This document shows, piece by piece, positions 1 through 11,513 of a stretch of 64,000 nucleotides of DNA (its first letter is position 1; each line of letters opens with the position of its first letter). Source of the stretch: Achatina immaculata (lineage: Eukaryota > Mollusca > Gastropoda > Stylommatophora > Achatinidae); assembly GCA_009760885.1 (NCBI GenBank), contig CM019700.1, forward strand, positions 2,347,405 to 2,411,404. The letters run 5' to 3'. A program made the translations under genes and the position numbers. A model generated the notes under the pieces. That model did not search any database, was not told the origin of the DNA, and worked only from the letters and a program-made list of their open reading frames with translations.

Positions 1-545
1 GTATGCCAGTAAAAGATACCTTGACTCGTCATCTCCAATCTTCTACAGACTGAGCCTGATACAGAGGAACTCTCCGGGGAATCCCCACTGGTGGCGTACA
101 GACGGGACAAGGACCTGAAGGCCTTGTAGAAGTCGCCTCAAGTCAGCGGACATGACTTTCTCTGGTACTAAACGTTACTGTCGGCGAAGATGCAATACTT
201 GTCTGTTTGTTGCTGACTAGCCGGTTTTCTTCACAAAGCCTACATTTTCAATTCTAGAGGGCTTTACCAGCACTTCCCGCAACGTCGTTTATGCCATTAT
301 GTGCATGCGATGCGATATGAAGTATATAGGGGATACTGGCTTACACTTGGGAGATCGGTTTCGCCAACATCTGAACGACATATCCAAGATGGCACTGTCA
401 CCAGTCGCCAAGCATTTATATCAAAGAGACCACCAAGGAAAAGAGACATTCCTCTCCCGTTCTTCGAATGAACTAATCTCGGAAATCTCTTTATCAGCGC
501 CTTATTTTACAGACTGGTTGTCTCCACCCGGCCGGAATTAGCAAT
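1..545 (+). mobile_element. Penelope-like element, 3' fragment with GIY-YIG domain
   Basis: Reads in several frames as the tail of a Penelope-like polyprotein: a PLVAYRRDKDLK-type segment near 85-125, a cysteine pair region (RRRCNTC-like, around 185-205), and then a GIY-YIG endonuclease at 299-541 (CMRCDMKYIGDTGLHLGDRF, QHLNDI). It ends at a stop at 539. Frameshifts and stops show it is dead. Related copies lie at 5483-7040 (minus) and 47966-55368 (plus). Confidence 0.75.
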
Positions 546-803
546 AAATTCAGGTTTCCTTAAACTGCTTTACTTTCCCCATATTTCCTACACATTTCTG
601 TGTGTGCTGTTCATGTCCAACTTTTTTGTCTTAGCCCCACTCATGTCGTTGCATTTTATCGTTCTTTTGGAGGCGATTTAAGGTTAATTTTCCAGCTTTA
701 TTCTCTACTTCTTCTCTAGTCGCTAGAAGATTTTTTTTTAGCTTGCCTGTCTAGGCATCCTAAACAGTCACTATAAACCTTCTTTCATCCACCCCTCCCC
801 CCC
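546..803. other. No gene seen; probable Penelope 3' flank
   Basis: AT/pyrimidine-rich sequence after the GIY-YIG stop, with a C-run at about 788-800. No coding, RNA gene or clear repeat was recognised. Confidence 0.4.
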
Positions 804-1221
804 TTGCAGCCATCTTTGCTTTGGTATTCTTCTCTTTCTTTTTCCCATTATGTACCCTTCCAAGACGGTCTTCTCTAAATTATCATGACGTTTAATGTGT
901 CCAAAATATTTAAGTTTTCTCTCTTTAATCCTCTTTACTAGCCAGCCTTCTTCAATATTAAGTTCTTGTAGTATGGATATATTTGTTCTTTTTTGTGTCC
1001 ATGATATTTGAAGAATTCTTATGTAGCATTTATATTCAAAGGCATTTATGTGTTTCTCGGCTGTTTTGTTAAGTGTCCAGGTCTCACAGCCATATGTTGC
1101 GATGGGAAAAATGCATGCCCTTAAAAATCTTATTTTTGTAGTTCTATCTGTTCCTCTCCACAGCTTCTTTAGTTGTTTTACTTTCTGAAGAGCGATAGAT
1201 GTCCTCCTTTTAATTTCCCTC
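804..1221 (-). mobile_element. RTE-like LINE family A, internal fragment
   Basis: Minus-strand translation matches the C-terminal region of the RTE-like element at 59880-63254 almost residue for residue (REIKRRTSIALQKVKQLKKL, RACIFPIATYGCETW, FGHIKRHDNLE). It is cut at both ends: it lacks the (GAAT)n 3' tail and begins inside the reverse-transcriptase tail. No target-site duplication is visible. Confidence 0.85.
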
Positions 1222-1559
1222 ATAGTATTACGAGATAACTGCGTCACTCTATAATTCTATTATACATAGTATGTATGAACTAAATGCGTGACTGTTCTGA
1301 ATATAAGAGTGTTATAACTACAAATTATAAACATCCTAGGCACACAAATGGGTGAACCAGCAAAACTTTGTCAGACAGCGTCGGGTAGAAGACAGAAATA
1401 CTTGCAAGTTACAACGTTCAACGTTTCTTACCGCCATGTGCCGAGAATGACAAATTTAGACTTACATGAGTTAGAGACATGAATGATCAGATTTACTTGA
1501 TATCTGAAGTAAAGATTTGTTTGTGGAAAATCAACTTTGGATTTCACTTTCTATGGCGC
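1222..1559. other. No gene seen
   Basis: AT-rich sequence between a family A fragment and the family D LINE. No motif recognised. Confidence 0.4.
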
Positions 1560-2117
1560 TGTGGTGAGCAAGACTTGAAATAGCAAATCAGAACGGAGGA
1601 AGATTAGTTGGACTATGTCTAACAGAGGTCATGGTCATAGCAGGAACAATAATTCCACACAAAGAGATACATAAAACAACATGGATATCCCCAGATGATA
1701 GAACTAGAAACCAGATAGAACATTTTTGTATTAGAAAGCAATTCAGAACATCTGAGGTAGATGTAAAAGTATATAGGGATGCAGACATCAACATTGATCA
1801 CAATCTGTGTATAGGGAAAATAGGATTAAAACTGAAAAGCCAACACAAGAAAGCAATACCCAGAAAGATAAACAGCCACAGGCTACATGAAGAAACATCA
1901 AAAGAAGTTTTAACTTGGAACTTACCAATCATTTTGCAATACTCAGCGGGGTAGAAGAGACAGATACAGATGAATAATGGAACTCTTACAGCACAGCCAT
2001 AATCACGGCAGCAAAAGCAAGTTCTGGATTGCAAAAAAAACAAGTAGAAAAGCATGGATATCAGAAAACACACGGAAATACTTGTACATACATGAAAGAT
2101 AAGCAGCCAGATTAGAC

Positions 2118-2664
2118 ATTCCTTCATTCATTTGCATGTCCCTTGTGGAACTTTGCCTCCCTAACACCTCTCCTGTAGGCCTCTCGGTTGTGAGCAAGAT
2201 GGCCTGCTGCTGATGCAACCATTTGCGGATCATCAACGATGTCTTGCAGCCATCTTTGCTTTGGTATTCTTCTCTTTCTTTTTCCCATTATGTACCCTTC
2301 CGAGACGGTCTTCTCTAAATTATCATGACGTTTAATGTGTCCAAAATATTTAAGTTTTCTCTCTTTAATCCTCTTTACTAGCCAGCCTTCTTCAATATTA
2401 AGTTCTTGTAGTATGGATATATTTGTTCTTTTTTGTGTCCATGATATTTGAAGAATTCTTATGTAGCATTTATATTCAAAGGCATTTATGTGTTTCTCGG
2501 CTGTTTTGTTAAGTGTCCAGGTCTCACAGGCATATGTTGCGATGGGAAAGATGCATGCCCTTAAAAATCTTATTTTTGTAGTTCTATCTGTTCCTCTCCA
2601 CAGCTTCTTTAGTTGTTTTACTTTCTGAAGAGCGATAGATGTCCTCCTTTTAATTTCCCTCATT
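2118..2664 (-). mobile_element. RTE-like LINE family A, 5'-truncated copy nested in family D
   Basis: Minus strand encodes REIKRRTSIALQKVKQLKKL through FHKGHANE and ends in a (GAAT)-type tail at the left edge (ccttcattcatttgc). Over the shared part it is nearly identical to the 804-1221 fragment. It splits the family D element between its endonuclease and RT linker. No confident target-site duplication. Confidence 0.85.
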
Positions 2665-3129
2665 GTGTTGTTGTAAAAACAGATCTTGGAAAATATTGCG
2701 CGAAAGCAACATAGAAAGAACTAGAAGTAAAAACTTCAGCTAGAAGAGATAAGATAGAATACATAGACAATATGTTGAAAGAAGCAAAGATATCAACAAA
2801 AATAGGAGATAGCAAAACTTTATATAACATACAAAAGAGGCTAACAGGTACTATTACATCTAAAGAAAGACCAATCCTTAGCAAAACTGGAGCCCTATTA
2901 ACATCAAATAAAGGTAAAAAAAACATGGGCTGAACACTTTCAAGAAATACTTAATCGACCACACCCAAAAGAGTTGGTAGTTTTGGAACAGATATCCCAG
3001 TTCCACAGTTAAACGTCGTTCTGGATAAACTCACTTTGAAAGAAATTGAAACAGCCGTGAATATTATGGCTAACAAGGCCGCAGGTGAAGCCGATATGAC
3101 AGCCGTGAATGTTATGGCTAACAATAAGG

Positions 3130-3263
3130 TTATCATCATCATAAGGTGCCGTGCCCACTTGCGCTGGCTATTATGCTTCTGCAGAGTACACTATCCTTCA
3201 TGCAGGCCATCAGCTCAGTTGGTGATCTCCTCTCACACCATCCCGTCAGACTGTCCAGTTATA
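3130..3263 (-). mobile_element. Short LINE family B insertion with 13-bp target-site duplication
   Basis: 134 bases matching the reverse complement of the 3' end of family B (compare 37440-37565). The tail (tgatgatgataa on the minus strand) abuts the left flank. Direct repeats gctaacaataagg at 3117-3129 and 3264-3276 bracket it. It is severely 5'-truncated, the typical product of target-primed reverse transcription. Confidence 0.85.
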
Positions 3264-5079
3264 GCTAACAATAAGGCCATAGGTGAAGGTGATATAACAG
3301 CCGAGATCTTAAAGGCTGTTAACAGTGGCAATATGAGCCAATTACAGGGAATGTTTAACAAAATCTGAAAAAAAAAATCCCTCCAAAAATGGAAAAAATA
3401 ATCATTGTAAAAACAAGAAGAAGGAGGAGGAGGCAATTTTAGTGACGGCAATAATTGGAGAGGAGTGACCTTACTATCAGTTGTGTCAAAAGCATTTTGC
3501 AAGGTCATTTTGTACAGAATCAAAGACGCGGCGGATATTGCAATGAGAGAAGAACAAGCAGGATTTCAGGGAGGGGGGGGGGACTGTCTCGACCAGATCT
3601 TTACTCTCAGAATAATGCTTGAAGAACATATTGAAAAGCAGAAACCATTAATACTGAACTTCACATACTTTAAAAAGGCATTTGATAGCATACACAGAGA
3701 TTCATTGTGGAGAATTTTAAGTCTATATGGGATACCTTCTAAAATTGTCAACATCATTAAAGATCTGTACAATGGCTGGGTTTCTGCAGTCAGCACACAA
3801 AAGGGAATGAAAGAATGGTTCCAGATCGAAACGAGAATGAAACAAGGATGTATATTATGTCCCTTGCTTTTTTAAAAATTGCCATAAACTTCATGAGTGA
3901 TCAGAAAAAGAAGACGGACATATTTGTGTCCCTTACCATTGCGACATTCTTACTATAAACTTTGTGTCCCTTAATTGTTCTCACGTGATGAGAAGAAACA
4001 ATCGGATAATCTCAAACAAGCTATCAAATGGAGCACAACAAGCCGAAGAAAAAGAGGTCGACCATGATGAAACTCTAAAGAGGACATTGTTAAGAGAGGC
4101 CAGTTTAGTAGGCATAACATCCCTTCATGAGGTTGAAAAGCTTGCTGAAAACAGGAAAACTTGGCGAACTACCTTGCTAGCCCTATGTGACGTTTAATGC
4201 CACGGAAAGGATGTAAGTCAGACCTCATTGTGAAGTCATGCTGCACGGGTAAAACAGGCACTGACTGCGTACATGGGACCCAACTGGAAGATCTTGATTT
4301 TGCAGATGACATAACTCTTATCAGTGACAATGTGAATTCAATGCAAAAAAAAAAACAGATACCCTATCTTCCCTGGCTAGGAAAATAGGACTTGAAATTA
4401 ACAAGCATAAAACAAAAATAATGAAACTTCCCATTAATAAAAAGAAGTCAAAAATATACTTAGAAGTAACAGCTGTTGAAGAAGTAAACCAATCTGCATA
4501 TCTCGGCAGCTACATAGACCAGGATGGTGACAAGGAAAAGAAGTTAGAATTGTAATGGCAGCCTTGGCCTTTAAAAATATTGAGAAAATATGACAGTCAA
4601 AAATTATAAGCACGAAATTAAAATGTAATGTCCACCTTTATGTGTGCGAAAGCTGGAAAACAACTAAAGAAACAGACAACAAGTTAGACTATTTTGAAAA
4701 CAAGTATCTAAGGAATATATTATCTATACAACGGAGCGAAATCAAGACAAACGTAGAGATAATGAAAATGAGCACATCAGTGATGAAATAGAAAAAAAAG
4801 GACATAAATCGGCCACGTGGTGAGAATAAACAATTAGATAATCCAAAAATTGAGCTGCGAGACACAACAGGACAAAGAAAAAGAGATCAACCACAAAAGG
4901 AAAAGAGATAAATAACATGTAACTCTAAAGAGAGCATTGCTGAGAGAGGCTAACGATCCTTTGATCAGGTTGAAAAACTCACTGAAAATAGAAAAACATG
5001 GCGAACTACAATGCGAGCCCTATGTGACATTAAAGGCGCAGGAAGGATGTAACTGAAGCGATGACTTTTGTTGTCTTAG

Positions 5080-7040
5080 AAAAACAAAACAAGAAGACAA
5101 ATCAGCGCTTTTCTGAAGATTATGACACAGAGTGTATAAAATAGGAAAAAGTAGGAGCAGCTTTATTACTTAACGATTACAAAGTTGTGACGTTTCGGCG
5201 TGAGCCTTAATCATACAAAAACATACAGGACGAAGACATAGAGAGAGAGGAGATAAAGTATAGATTCACATGAATACTATTAAAAAAAATTTTTTAAAAG
5301 AGTACTTAGCTGTAAATTGTAAGGTGTGGCTTGTCCGGCGGTGTGTGTCAGGAATGGATTTAGTAGAACGTGGAGACTGTTTAAACAGAGACCTGTGATA
5401 TGTGGTCGGTGGGTTGTAACTGGGGGTGGTGGATGGGGAACCGGGGAAGGGAGAGAGAGTGTGTGATGTAATATTGACCTAGCTAGGAGAAGTTGAAACA
5501 AATGATTGGGGAAGAGGGGTTGCAGAGTGATGCTGTGAGGGAGTTTGAAAAGTAAGAAGGGGTGGACTTAGTGGAGAGGTACTGTAATGATTGAAGAGAA
5601 TGTTCCGTGTAGCTAAACAGCGAGTTTAACCCATGTGGTTCCAGCGTCCCATAATTTTTAATCCAGCAGTTCTCAAGTGCCAGGCGGCTTGTGTCATCTG
5701 CGTGACATTGTTTGATGGCTGTTACCAGAAAATCAGATTTGCCTCTGTGGTTGGGGCCATTGAAATGATTTGGGACTGGTTTCGAAGCATGCTGGGCGAT
5801 GTCGTACAGATGTTTTTGCACGCGGTCCCCTAATCTGAGGCCAGTCTCACCAATATATGTTATCCTGCATCTTTTGCAAACGATGACATATATCACATTA
5901 CGGGACTCGCATTTGAATCTCTCATGAAAAGTGAGGATAGTTTTGGGAAAGGTGATTGTTTTCGTTTCCCAGACTACAGGGCAGGTGACGCAGCGGGGGC
6001 GGTTACATTTTCTGGTGCTAACTTCAAGAGGCTGTGGACGAGGATGTCCTTAAGGTTTGGCTCACGTTTGTATGCCAACAGGGGTGGATCAGAGAAAATG
6101 TCGCGAGTGTCGGGGTCGAGTTGGATTATCGGCAGATAACGATAAACAATTTTCTTAACCATCTGACCGTGCGGGTGGAAAGGCAGTACTAACTTAACTC
6201 TGTCAGATGGAGTAACAGGCTTTTTCCTGAATACTTCTTTGCGGCTCACTAGTTGGATACGGTTGAAGGCTTCACGAAGAACCTTTTCTGGGTAGTGGCG
6301 ATGACGGAAAAATTCTAATAACTTGTTGGACTGATCTATAAAGTCCAAATTATCCTGACAAATGCGGCGAAGACGGAGGAGTTGGGAATATGGGATGGAG
6401 TTCTTACAGGCTTCAGGATGGGAGAAGGTATAAAGCAAATAGGTGTGGCTGTCGGTGGGCTTGTAAAATACAGAGGTGACAAGCCTGTTTGTGCCAATAG
6501 AGACTTTAATGTCTAAAAAGTTAACAGACTTGTCAGAAATTTCATAAGTGAATTTTATGTTGTTATTGGGTGTATTGGCGAATTCAATAAATTTTTTAAG
6601 GTCTTCCTGTGGCATACTTGTAATTCCAATGCCATCATCGATGTACCTTTTATAGAATTCTGGAAATCTGCCAGTGTAGGTTTCCCACAGTTTGACTTCA
6701 AGAAAGCCCATAAATAGACATGCATAACTGGGACCCATTTTCGTTCCCATGGCAACACCACTGATTTGCTCGAAGTGTTCGCCGTTGAATTCGAAAGAAT
6801 TTTGGTTTAGTACTAGCCGTGTAAGTCTGATTACGGTGTCAGTGCTAGTAGTGGGGTGAGGGTCTTTTTCGAGAAAATAGCTGAGTGCTAAGAGTCCATC
6901 CTCATGGGGGATAGAAGTGTATAGGGAGCAGACATCAAGGAGAAAGATGTGATAGGTGTGGTGTTGAGAGAGTGTGATCGTATCAAAAGTTGTTAATGCG
7001 TGGTTGGTATCTTTCAAAAAGGAGGGTAGTTTGTGTACTC
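5080..7040 (-). mobile_element. Penelope-like element, RT and GIY-YIG (minus strand)
   Basis: The frame at 7030-5974 encodes a Penelope-type reverse transcriptase: FLLDVCSLYTSIPH, then SFEFNGEHFEQISGVAMGTK, MGPSYACLFMG, and the catalytic YIDDGIG, followed by VNFLDIKVS and YKPTDSHTYLLY. After a frameshift near 5970-5900 the GIY-YIG endonuclease follows (VIYVIVCKRCRITYIGETGL, RLGDRVQKHL) to about 5600. The N-terminal third is missing; a LINE fragment (7041-7176) sits at the truncation. The 3' region 5080-5480 carries a hammerhead-like core near 5190-5215. A frameshift and truncation make it non-autonomous. Confidence 0.88.
5188..5216 (-). ncRNA. Hammerhead-ribozyme-like core in Penelope 3' region (degenerate)
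   Basis: On the minus strand: tgattaa, then a 3-bp stem with loop (ggc tcac gcc), then gaaacgtc. This is the layout of the hammerhead core (CUGAUGA - stem II - GAAA) that Penelope-like elements are known to carry in their terminal repeats. Two conserved core bases differ, so this copy is probably inactive. Confidence 0.45.
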
Positions 7041-7176
7041 TCTCTCTCTCTCTGAACCTTAAGTGCCCAGGGCACATGGGGCTTCCGCAAGGGTTTTCCA
7101 CAAATGCTTGTCCTTCGCCTTTTTTTCTGCTCTTGCCCAGGTGAGCCCTCTATTGCTCAACATCCTTTCTGTTGTT
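7041..7176 (-). mobile_element. LINE family C, 3'-end fragment with (GA)n tail
   Basis: Reverse complement of the 3' end of the element at 45800-46306: LWKTLAEAPCALGT, then a tail of GA repeats (ct run at 7040-7055 on the + strand). It abuts the broken 5' end of the Penelope element, which creates an artificial fused frame (MENPCGSPMCPGHLRF joined to the RT). Confidence 0.8.
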
Positions 7177-7781
7177 CTGGAAAATGCTATCTAAAAAGTC
7201 AGAAATGTGCTCAGTGGGGCATGAACACGCTGATACAATGGGGCGTCCAGGAATGACACAGAGTGATTGATTTAGAACCGGAAAAAGGGGAACGGTAAAA
7301 TTCCCGTCTCATGACATGAAGGAATACGGTGGATACTTTGTTAGGGCCCTATTTCAACGACCTCTGGCACTGGTAAATTATTACAAGTTGTTCAGTTGTA
7401 ACTGCATTTTTACTACATTACATTTATAAAAAGTAATATAAAACTAAAAATAGACTGATAAAACAAACGCTAATGAATTTTTTAATATTAAGGTTTTTTG
7501 TAGGTTTTCAATTAGTTGCAACGGTATTAAAAAATGCTGTTTTCCAATAGTATAAATACTTCTCCTCGCAGACATCCCCCCACCCCCTCCTTTTCCCCAC
7601 CAAAAACATCCACCCCTTCCCCGTTATTGCGTGTCTGGGTGAGACTGAGAGAACCTGTGTACCCAACTCTTCCCCGTCATCTTTCCTTTCTTCTGTATAT
7701 TTTTTTTTCTGTTTCTTCTTCTTCTTCTTTTTCTTACAAGGAACATGGACGTACAATCTGAAGCGTTTGAAAACAAAAGAC
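7177..7781. other. No gene seen
   Basis: AT-rich stretch, then a pyrimidine-rich stretch (7560-7740) with CTT repeats. Upstream of the host gene by about 6 kb; no promoter recognised. Confidence 0.4.
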
Positions 7782-8012
7782 AAAGTTCCAGCAATCTGCT
7801 TCATTTCAAGTCCCAAAGTTCCAGCAACATGCTTCACCTCAAGTCCCAAAGTTCCAGCAACATGCTTCACCTCAAGTCCCAAAGTCCCAGCAACATGCTT
7901 CACCTCAAGTCCCAAAGTTCCAGCAACATGCTTCACCTCAAGTCCCAAAGTTCCAGCAACATGCTTCACCTCAAGTCCCAAAGTTCCAGCAACATGCTTC
8001 ACCTCAAGTCCC
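7782..8012 (+). repeat. Minisatellite, 33-bp unit, 7 copies
   Basis: Seven head-to-tail units of 33 bases (key motif ttccagcaacatgcttcacc) with single-base variants. The period is a multiple of three, so several frames stay open on both strands (NMLHLKSQSSS and others). These are not genes. Confidence 0.95.
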
Positions 8013-8065
8013 ACACGGTTCAGTTCTATGTCATTGAGACTGAACTGGTCTCTTTGCAGTCGTTC

Positions 8066-8282
8066 ACGTTTGTGTACATGTCTCTGTCAAGTGATTTGTG
8101 TACAGGTCTCTGTCAAGTGATTTGTGTACAGGTCTCTGTCAAGTGATTTGTGTACAGGTCTCTGTCAAGTGATTTGTGTACAGGTCTCTGTCAAGTGATT
8201 TGCGTACAGGTCTCTGTCAAGTGATTTGTGTACAGGTCTCTGTCAAGTGATTTGTGTACGGGTCTTTGTCACGTGATTTAGC
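8066..8282 (+). repeat. Minisatellite, ~26-bp unit
   Basis: About eight units built on tgtacaggtctctgtcaagt, very homogeneous, with the last unit diverged (acgggtctttgtcacg). It follows the 33-bp array closely, but the two units are unrelated. Confidence 0.93.
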
Positions 8283-8289
8283 ATGCCTT

Positions 8290-8481
8290 CACACTCACTA
8301 ACAGAGATCTATTGTAATAACATTAACCTACCTCCACACTGATATAGATCTAATATCACAACAACATTAGCCTACCTTCACACTAACAGAGATCTATTAT
8401 CACAACAACATTAGCCTACCTTCACACTAGCATAGATCTATGTTAACAACAGTGCTAGTGTGAAGATAGGTTGATGTCGTT
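8290..8481. repeat. 44-bp direct repeats ending in an inverted repeat
   Basis: Three to four units around cctaccttcacactaacaga. The last unit (8404-8431) has an inverted partner at 8454-8481 with a 22-base spacer; the 28-base arms pair with few mismatches and could form a hairpin or cruciform. Confidence 0.8.
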
Positions 8482-8654
8482 GTCAGTATAGACCTATGTG
8501 AAAGCTGATGTTAAAGTCTCTGCCAGTGCTGCAGCAAATACGAATTAATCAACATAAAAACTAATAACAAGTTTAAAATATAAATATACGTCTTTTTTTT
8601 TTAAAGACATCGGCCTGTTAAAGCTTACACAAAGACAGACAGACAGGTAGGTAG

Positions 8655-8793
<139 letters not shown>

Positions 8794-8953
8794 GATGACT
8801 TTAGCTTGATTTCTGCTCTGACTGGCAGTAATCCAAGTTTAAATACTTGCTGCCAAGTAGTTAAGTTGATGGCGCAGTAGGCGGGGTAGTGAATTTTTTT
8901 TTATTATTTTAGGCCCGCGTGGGCTCGCTAGATAATTTTACAACGTGTGTGGT

Positions 8954-9414
8954 AAATAAGATTTTTAAGGGCATGCATCTTTCCCATAGCAACATATGCC
9001 TGTGAGACCTGGACACTTAACAAAACAGCTGAGAAACACATAAATGCCTTTGAATGTAAATGCTACAGAAGAGTTCTCCAAATATCGTGGACACAAAAAA
9101 GAACAAATATATCTATACTACAAGAGCTTAATATTGAAGAAGGCTGGCTAGTAAAGAGGATTAAAGAGAGAAAACGTAAATATTTTGGACACATTAAACG
9201 TCATGATAATTTAGAGAAGACCGTATTGGAAGGGTACATAATGGGGAAAAGAAAAAGAGGAAGACCAAGACGAAGATGGCTGCAAGACATCGTTGACGAT
9301 CTGGAAATGGATGCAACAGCAGCAGGCCATCTTGCTCACAACCGAGAGGCCTACAGGAGTGCTGTTTGGGAGGCAAAGTTCCGCAAGGGACATGCAAATG
9401 AATGAATGAATGAA
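8954..9414 (+). mobile_element. RTE-like LINE family A, 5'-truncated copy
   Basis: 461 bases encoding GMHLSHSNICL in one frame, then ETWTLNKTAEKHINAFECKC, FGHIKRHDNLEKTVLEGYIM and FRKGHANE, ending in gaatgaatgaatgaa. Short flanking direct repeats tgtgtggt at 8946-8953 and 9415-9422 are a plausible target-site duplication. Nearly identical to the copies at 35592 and 59880. Confidence 0.88.
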
Positions 9415-9422
9415 TGTGTGGT

Positions 9423-9720
9423 GGGGGTTTGTAGATTAAAATCTTAGCCAAAAAAAAAAAAAACAAGCTTCTCAGCAAAACTCAGCTTTCATGGCGATAA
9501 GGTCAAACTCTGGGTAGTGAATTTTTTTTTATATATACGTTTATTTATCTTCCAGATAACAATAACAAATCATTACAAGTGACGTGCGTTGAGGATGATT
9601 GCCTGTGGAGTGAAATAATGAGATGGTGGGCTTTACAAACTATGAGGTGATAGCGTGGGGTATGATAAAGTAAATACTTTGTACATAAAATGTTACAACA
9701 AAGGTGTACAGTAATTGTAT
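9423..9720. other. No gene seen
   Basis: A polyA stretch (9451-9463) and AT-rich sequence. The string gggtagtgaattttttttt occurs both before (about 8884) and after (about 9511) the LINE copy and in part again at 10387, suggesting an older short dispersed repeat here. Confidence 0.4.
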
Positions 9721-10005
9721 CACACACACACACACTCTCTCTCTCTCACATACGCACCCACAAACCACACACACACACTCTCTCTCTCACACATACGCAC
9801 CCACAAACCACACACACACTCTCTCTCTCTCACACATACGCACCCACAAACCACACACACACACACTCTCTCTCTCACACATACGCACCCACAAACCACA
9901 CACACACACACACACTCTCTCTCTCACACATACGCACCCACAAACCACACACACACACTCTCTCTCACACATACGCACCCACAAACCACACACACACACA
10001 CTCAT
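9721..10005 (+). repeat. Compound CA/CT minisatellite
   Basis: Six units of roughly 45-55 bases, each with (CA)n, (CT)n, then cacatacgcacccacaaac. All open frames here (HTHTLSLSH and similar) are repeat translations. Confidence 0.95.
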
Positions 10006-10311
10006 ACGTTTATGCCTGATACCGCCATGGCTGTGTAATGGAGGTGACCAAAGTCGTAGTGGGTTATTTTTATCTCTAGCCAGGCGTCGCTGTTTGTGTC
10101 GTCTTATCTAAACATGGCTTTTATATTTTCTTAATACCCCCTCGAGGGTAGAGGTGTTGCCTGGTCTGCTTGTCGCTTCGAAGGTAGGCCTGTCTGACAG
10201 CCATTTGTCTGGTCAAGTTAATCCAGTCTTGCCACATTTGTTGAAAGATCCATCATAACATGTATAAATGTGTACCTAACAACTTTACAAAAAGCGTCTC
10301 ATTTAAATGAA

Positions 10312-10312
<1 letters not shown>

Positions 10313-10357
<45 letters not shown>

Positions 10358-10372
10358 TATATATATATACAT
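10313..10372. repeat. (TA)n microsatellite
   Basis: An almost pure TA run, with two small interruptions near 10350-10360. Confidence 0.97.
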
Positions 10373-11180
10373 ACACACTCACACTCTGGGTAGTGAAGTG
10401 TTAAAAATAGGTGAATACATGTCACCTAATATTCGGACCAATCTAACCTCGTTAACTCTCCAGTAGTTTTTAGTTATTATAAGAATATAAAAAACCAAAT
10501 ATATAAATCTATAAATATATGCACAACCACACTGTATTAAAGCTGTAATAACAAAAATGTTAAACTATTTAAGACAGAAATAGTAGCAGCTTTATTAGCA
10601 ACACAGACCCGCCCCTAGAGCTTGGACGGCCCTAAGACCAGAAGCTCCGCCCCTTTGTGGAAAGAGACTAAAGTTGTGTCCCTTACCATCGCGACAGTCT
10701 TTTGTGTCCCTTAATTGTCCATTTGTCTTTTACAAATATAAGTGGCATTTTGCCAGCGCAAGTGATCATTGATAAGTTAAAGTTGTGAACCATGAATGTC
10801 AGCTTGTAACATAGTTTTAGTATATACTGAATAGATTCATTAAATTATTATTATTAATTACATTATTGTAAAATTAAATTCTATCAAGTAAAAATGTACA
10901 TTGCACGTAGAAACTTACAGCACTTTGGAGATTAATTTAAGAATTAAAAATTACTGAAATGTTTAAATTAATCAGCCAAGTCACAACACAAAGACTAACT
11001 TTTTCGGTGTAATTTCCCCCCCCCCCCTTTTTTTTTCTTTCCTAGACCTGCACAATTTCATCCAGATTTAGACTATGAGCCAAATTATAATAGATCGACA
11101 GAAATGATAGTCTATTTAGTCTTTCTTCAGTCATAGATATTCTGAGATTAAATTTTTAAAAGATAAAAGCTTTAGTTTAA
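10373..11180. other. No gene; contains a small dispersed-repeat relic
   Basis: AT-rich. At 10670-10715 there is gtgtcccttaccatcgcgac and gtgtcccttaattgtcc, which recur at 3929-3985 inside the family D element, so 10570-10735 is probably a transposon relic. Its agcagctttatta also occurs at about 5157 near the Penelope end. A C-run/T-run lies at 11018-11036. Confidence 0.45.
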
Positions 11181-11184
11181 CAAA

Positions 11185-11412
11185 AGCTCCACTCAGTCAT
11201 ATAAGCTTCCATTTACAAAACCTCCTCTTAGTCATATAAACTTCAGTTTACAAAAGCTCTTCTCAGTCATATAAACTTCAGTTTACAAAAGTTCCTCTCA
11301 GTCATATAAGCTTCCGTTTACAAAAGTTCCTCTCAGTCATATAAGCTTCCGTTTACAAAAGCTCCTCTCAGTCATATAAGCTTCCGTTTACAAAAGCTCC
11401 TCTCAGTCATAT
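11185..11412 (+). repeat. Minisatellite, ~36-bp unit
   Basis: About six units built on cagtcatataagcttccgtt followed by tacaaaag(c/t)tcctct. Confidence 0.93.
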
Positions 11413-11443
11413 ACGTAAAGTGTCACAATATTTGGACAAATGC

Positions 11444-11447
<4 letters not shown>

Positions 11448-11511
<64 letters not shown>
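11448..11511 (+). repeat. (GA)n microsatellite
   Basis: Uninterrupted AG repeat of about 64 bases. The small open frames across it are not supported. Confidence 0.97.

Positions 11512-11513
<2 letters not shown>

Larger units (their letters stand above)
1560..5050 (+). mobile_element. Degraded non-LTR retrotransposon (family D) with nested insertions
   Basis: An endonuclease C-terminal part is at 1590-1960 (GTIIPHKEIHKTTWISPDDR, TRNQIEHF; the usual SDH is degraded to IDHN). A linker follows at 2700-3060. Reverse transcriptase is at 3465-3875 (EEQAGFQGG, KKAFDSIHRDSLW, RMKQGC) and a second RT stretch at 4270-4390 has DFADDITLISD. Two copies of the 3' end (3964-4200 and 4800-5050, both with KTWRTT and ALCD) indicate two overlapping copies or an internal duplication. 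It is interrupted by family A (2118-2664, minus) and family B (3130-3263, minus). Many stops; non-functional. Confidence 0.7.

Noticed and set aside
5974..7101. 375-codon minus frame as one intact gene
   Set aside because: Its first ~20 residues come from an adjoining LINE scrap and the rest is a 5'-truncated Penelope RT.
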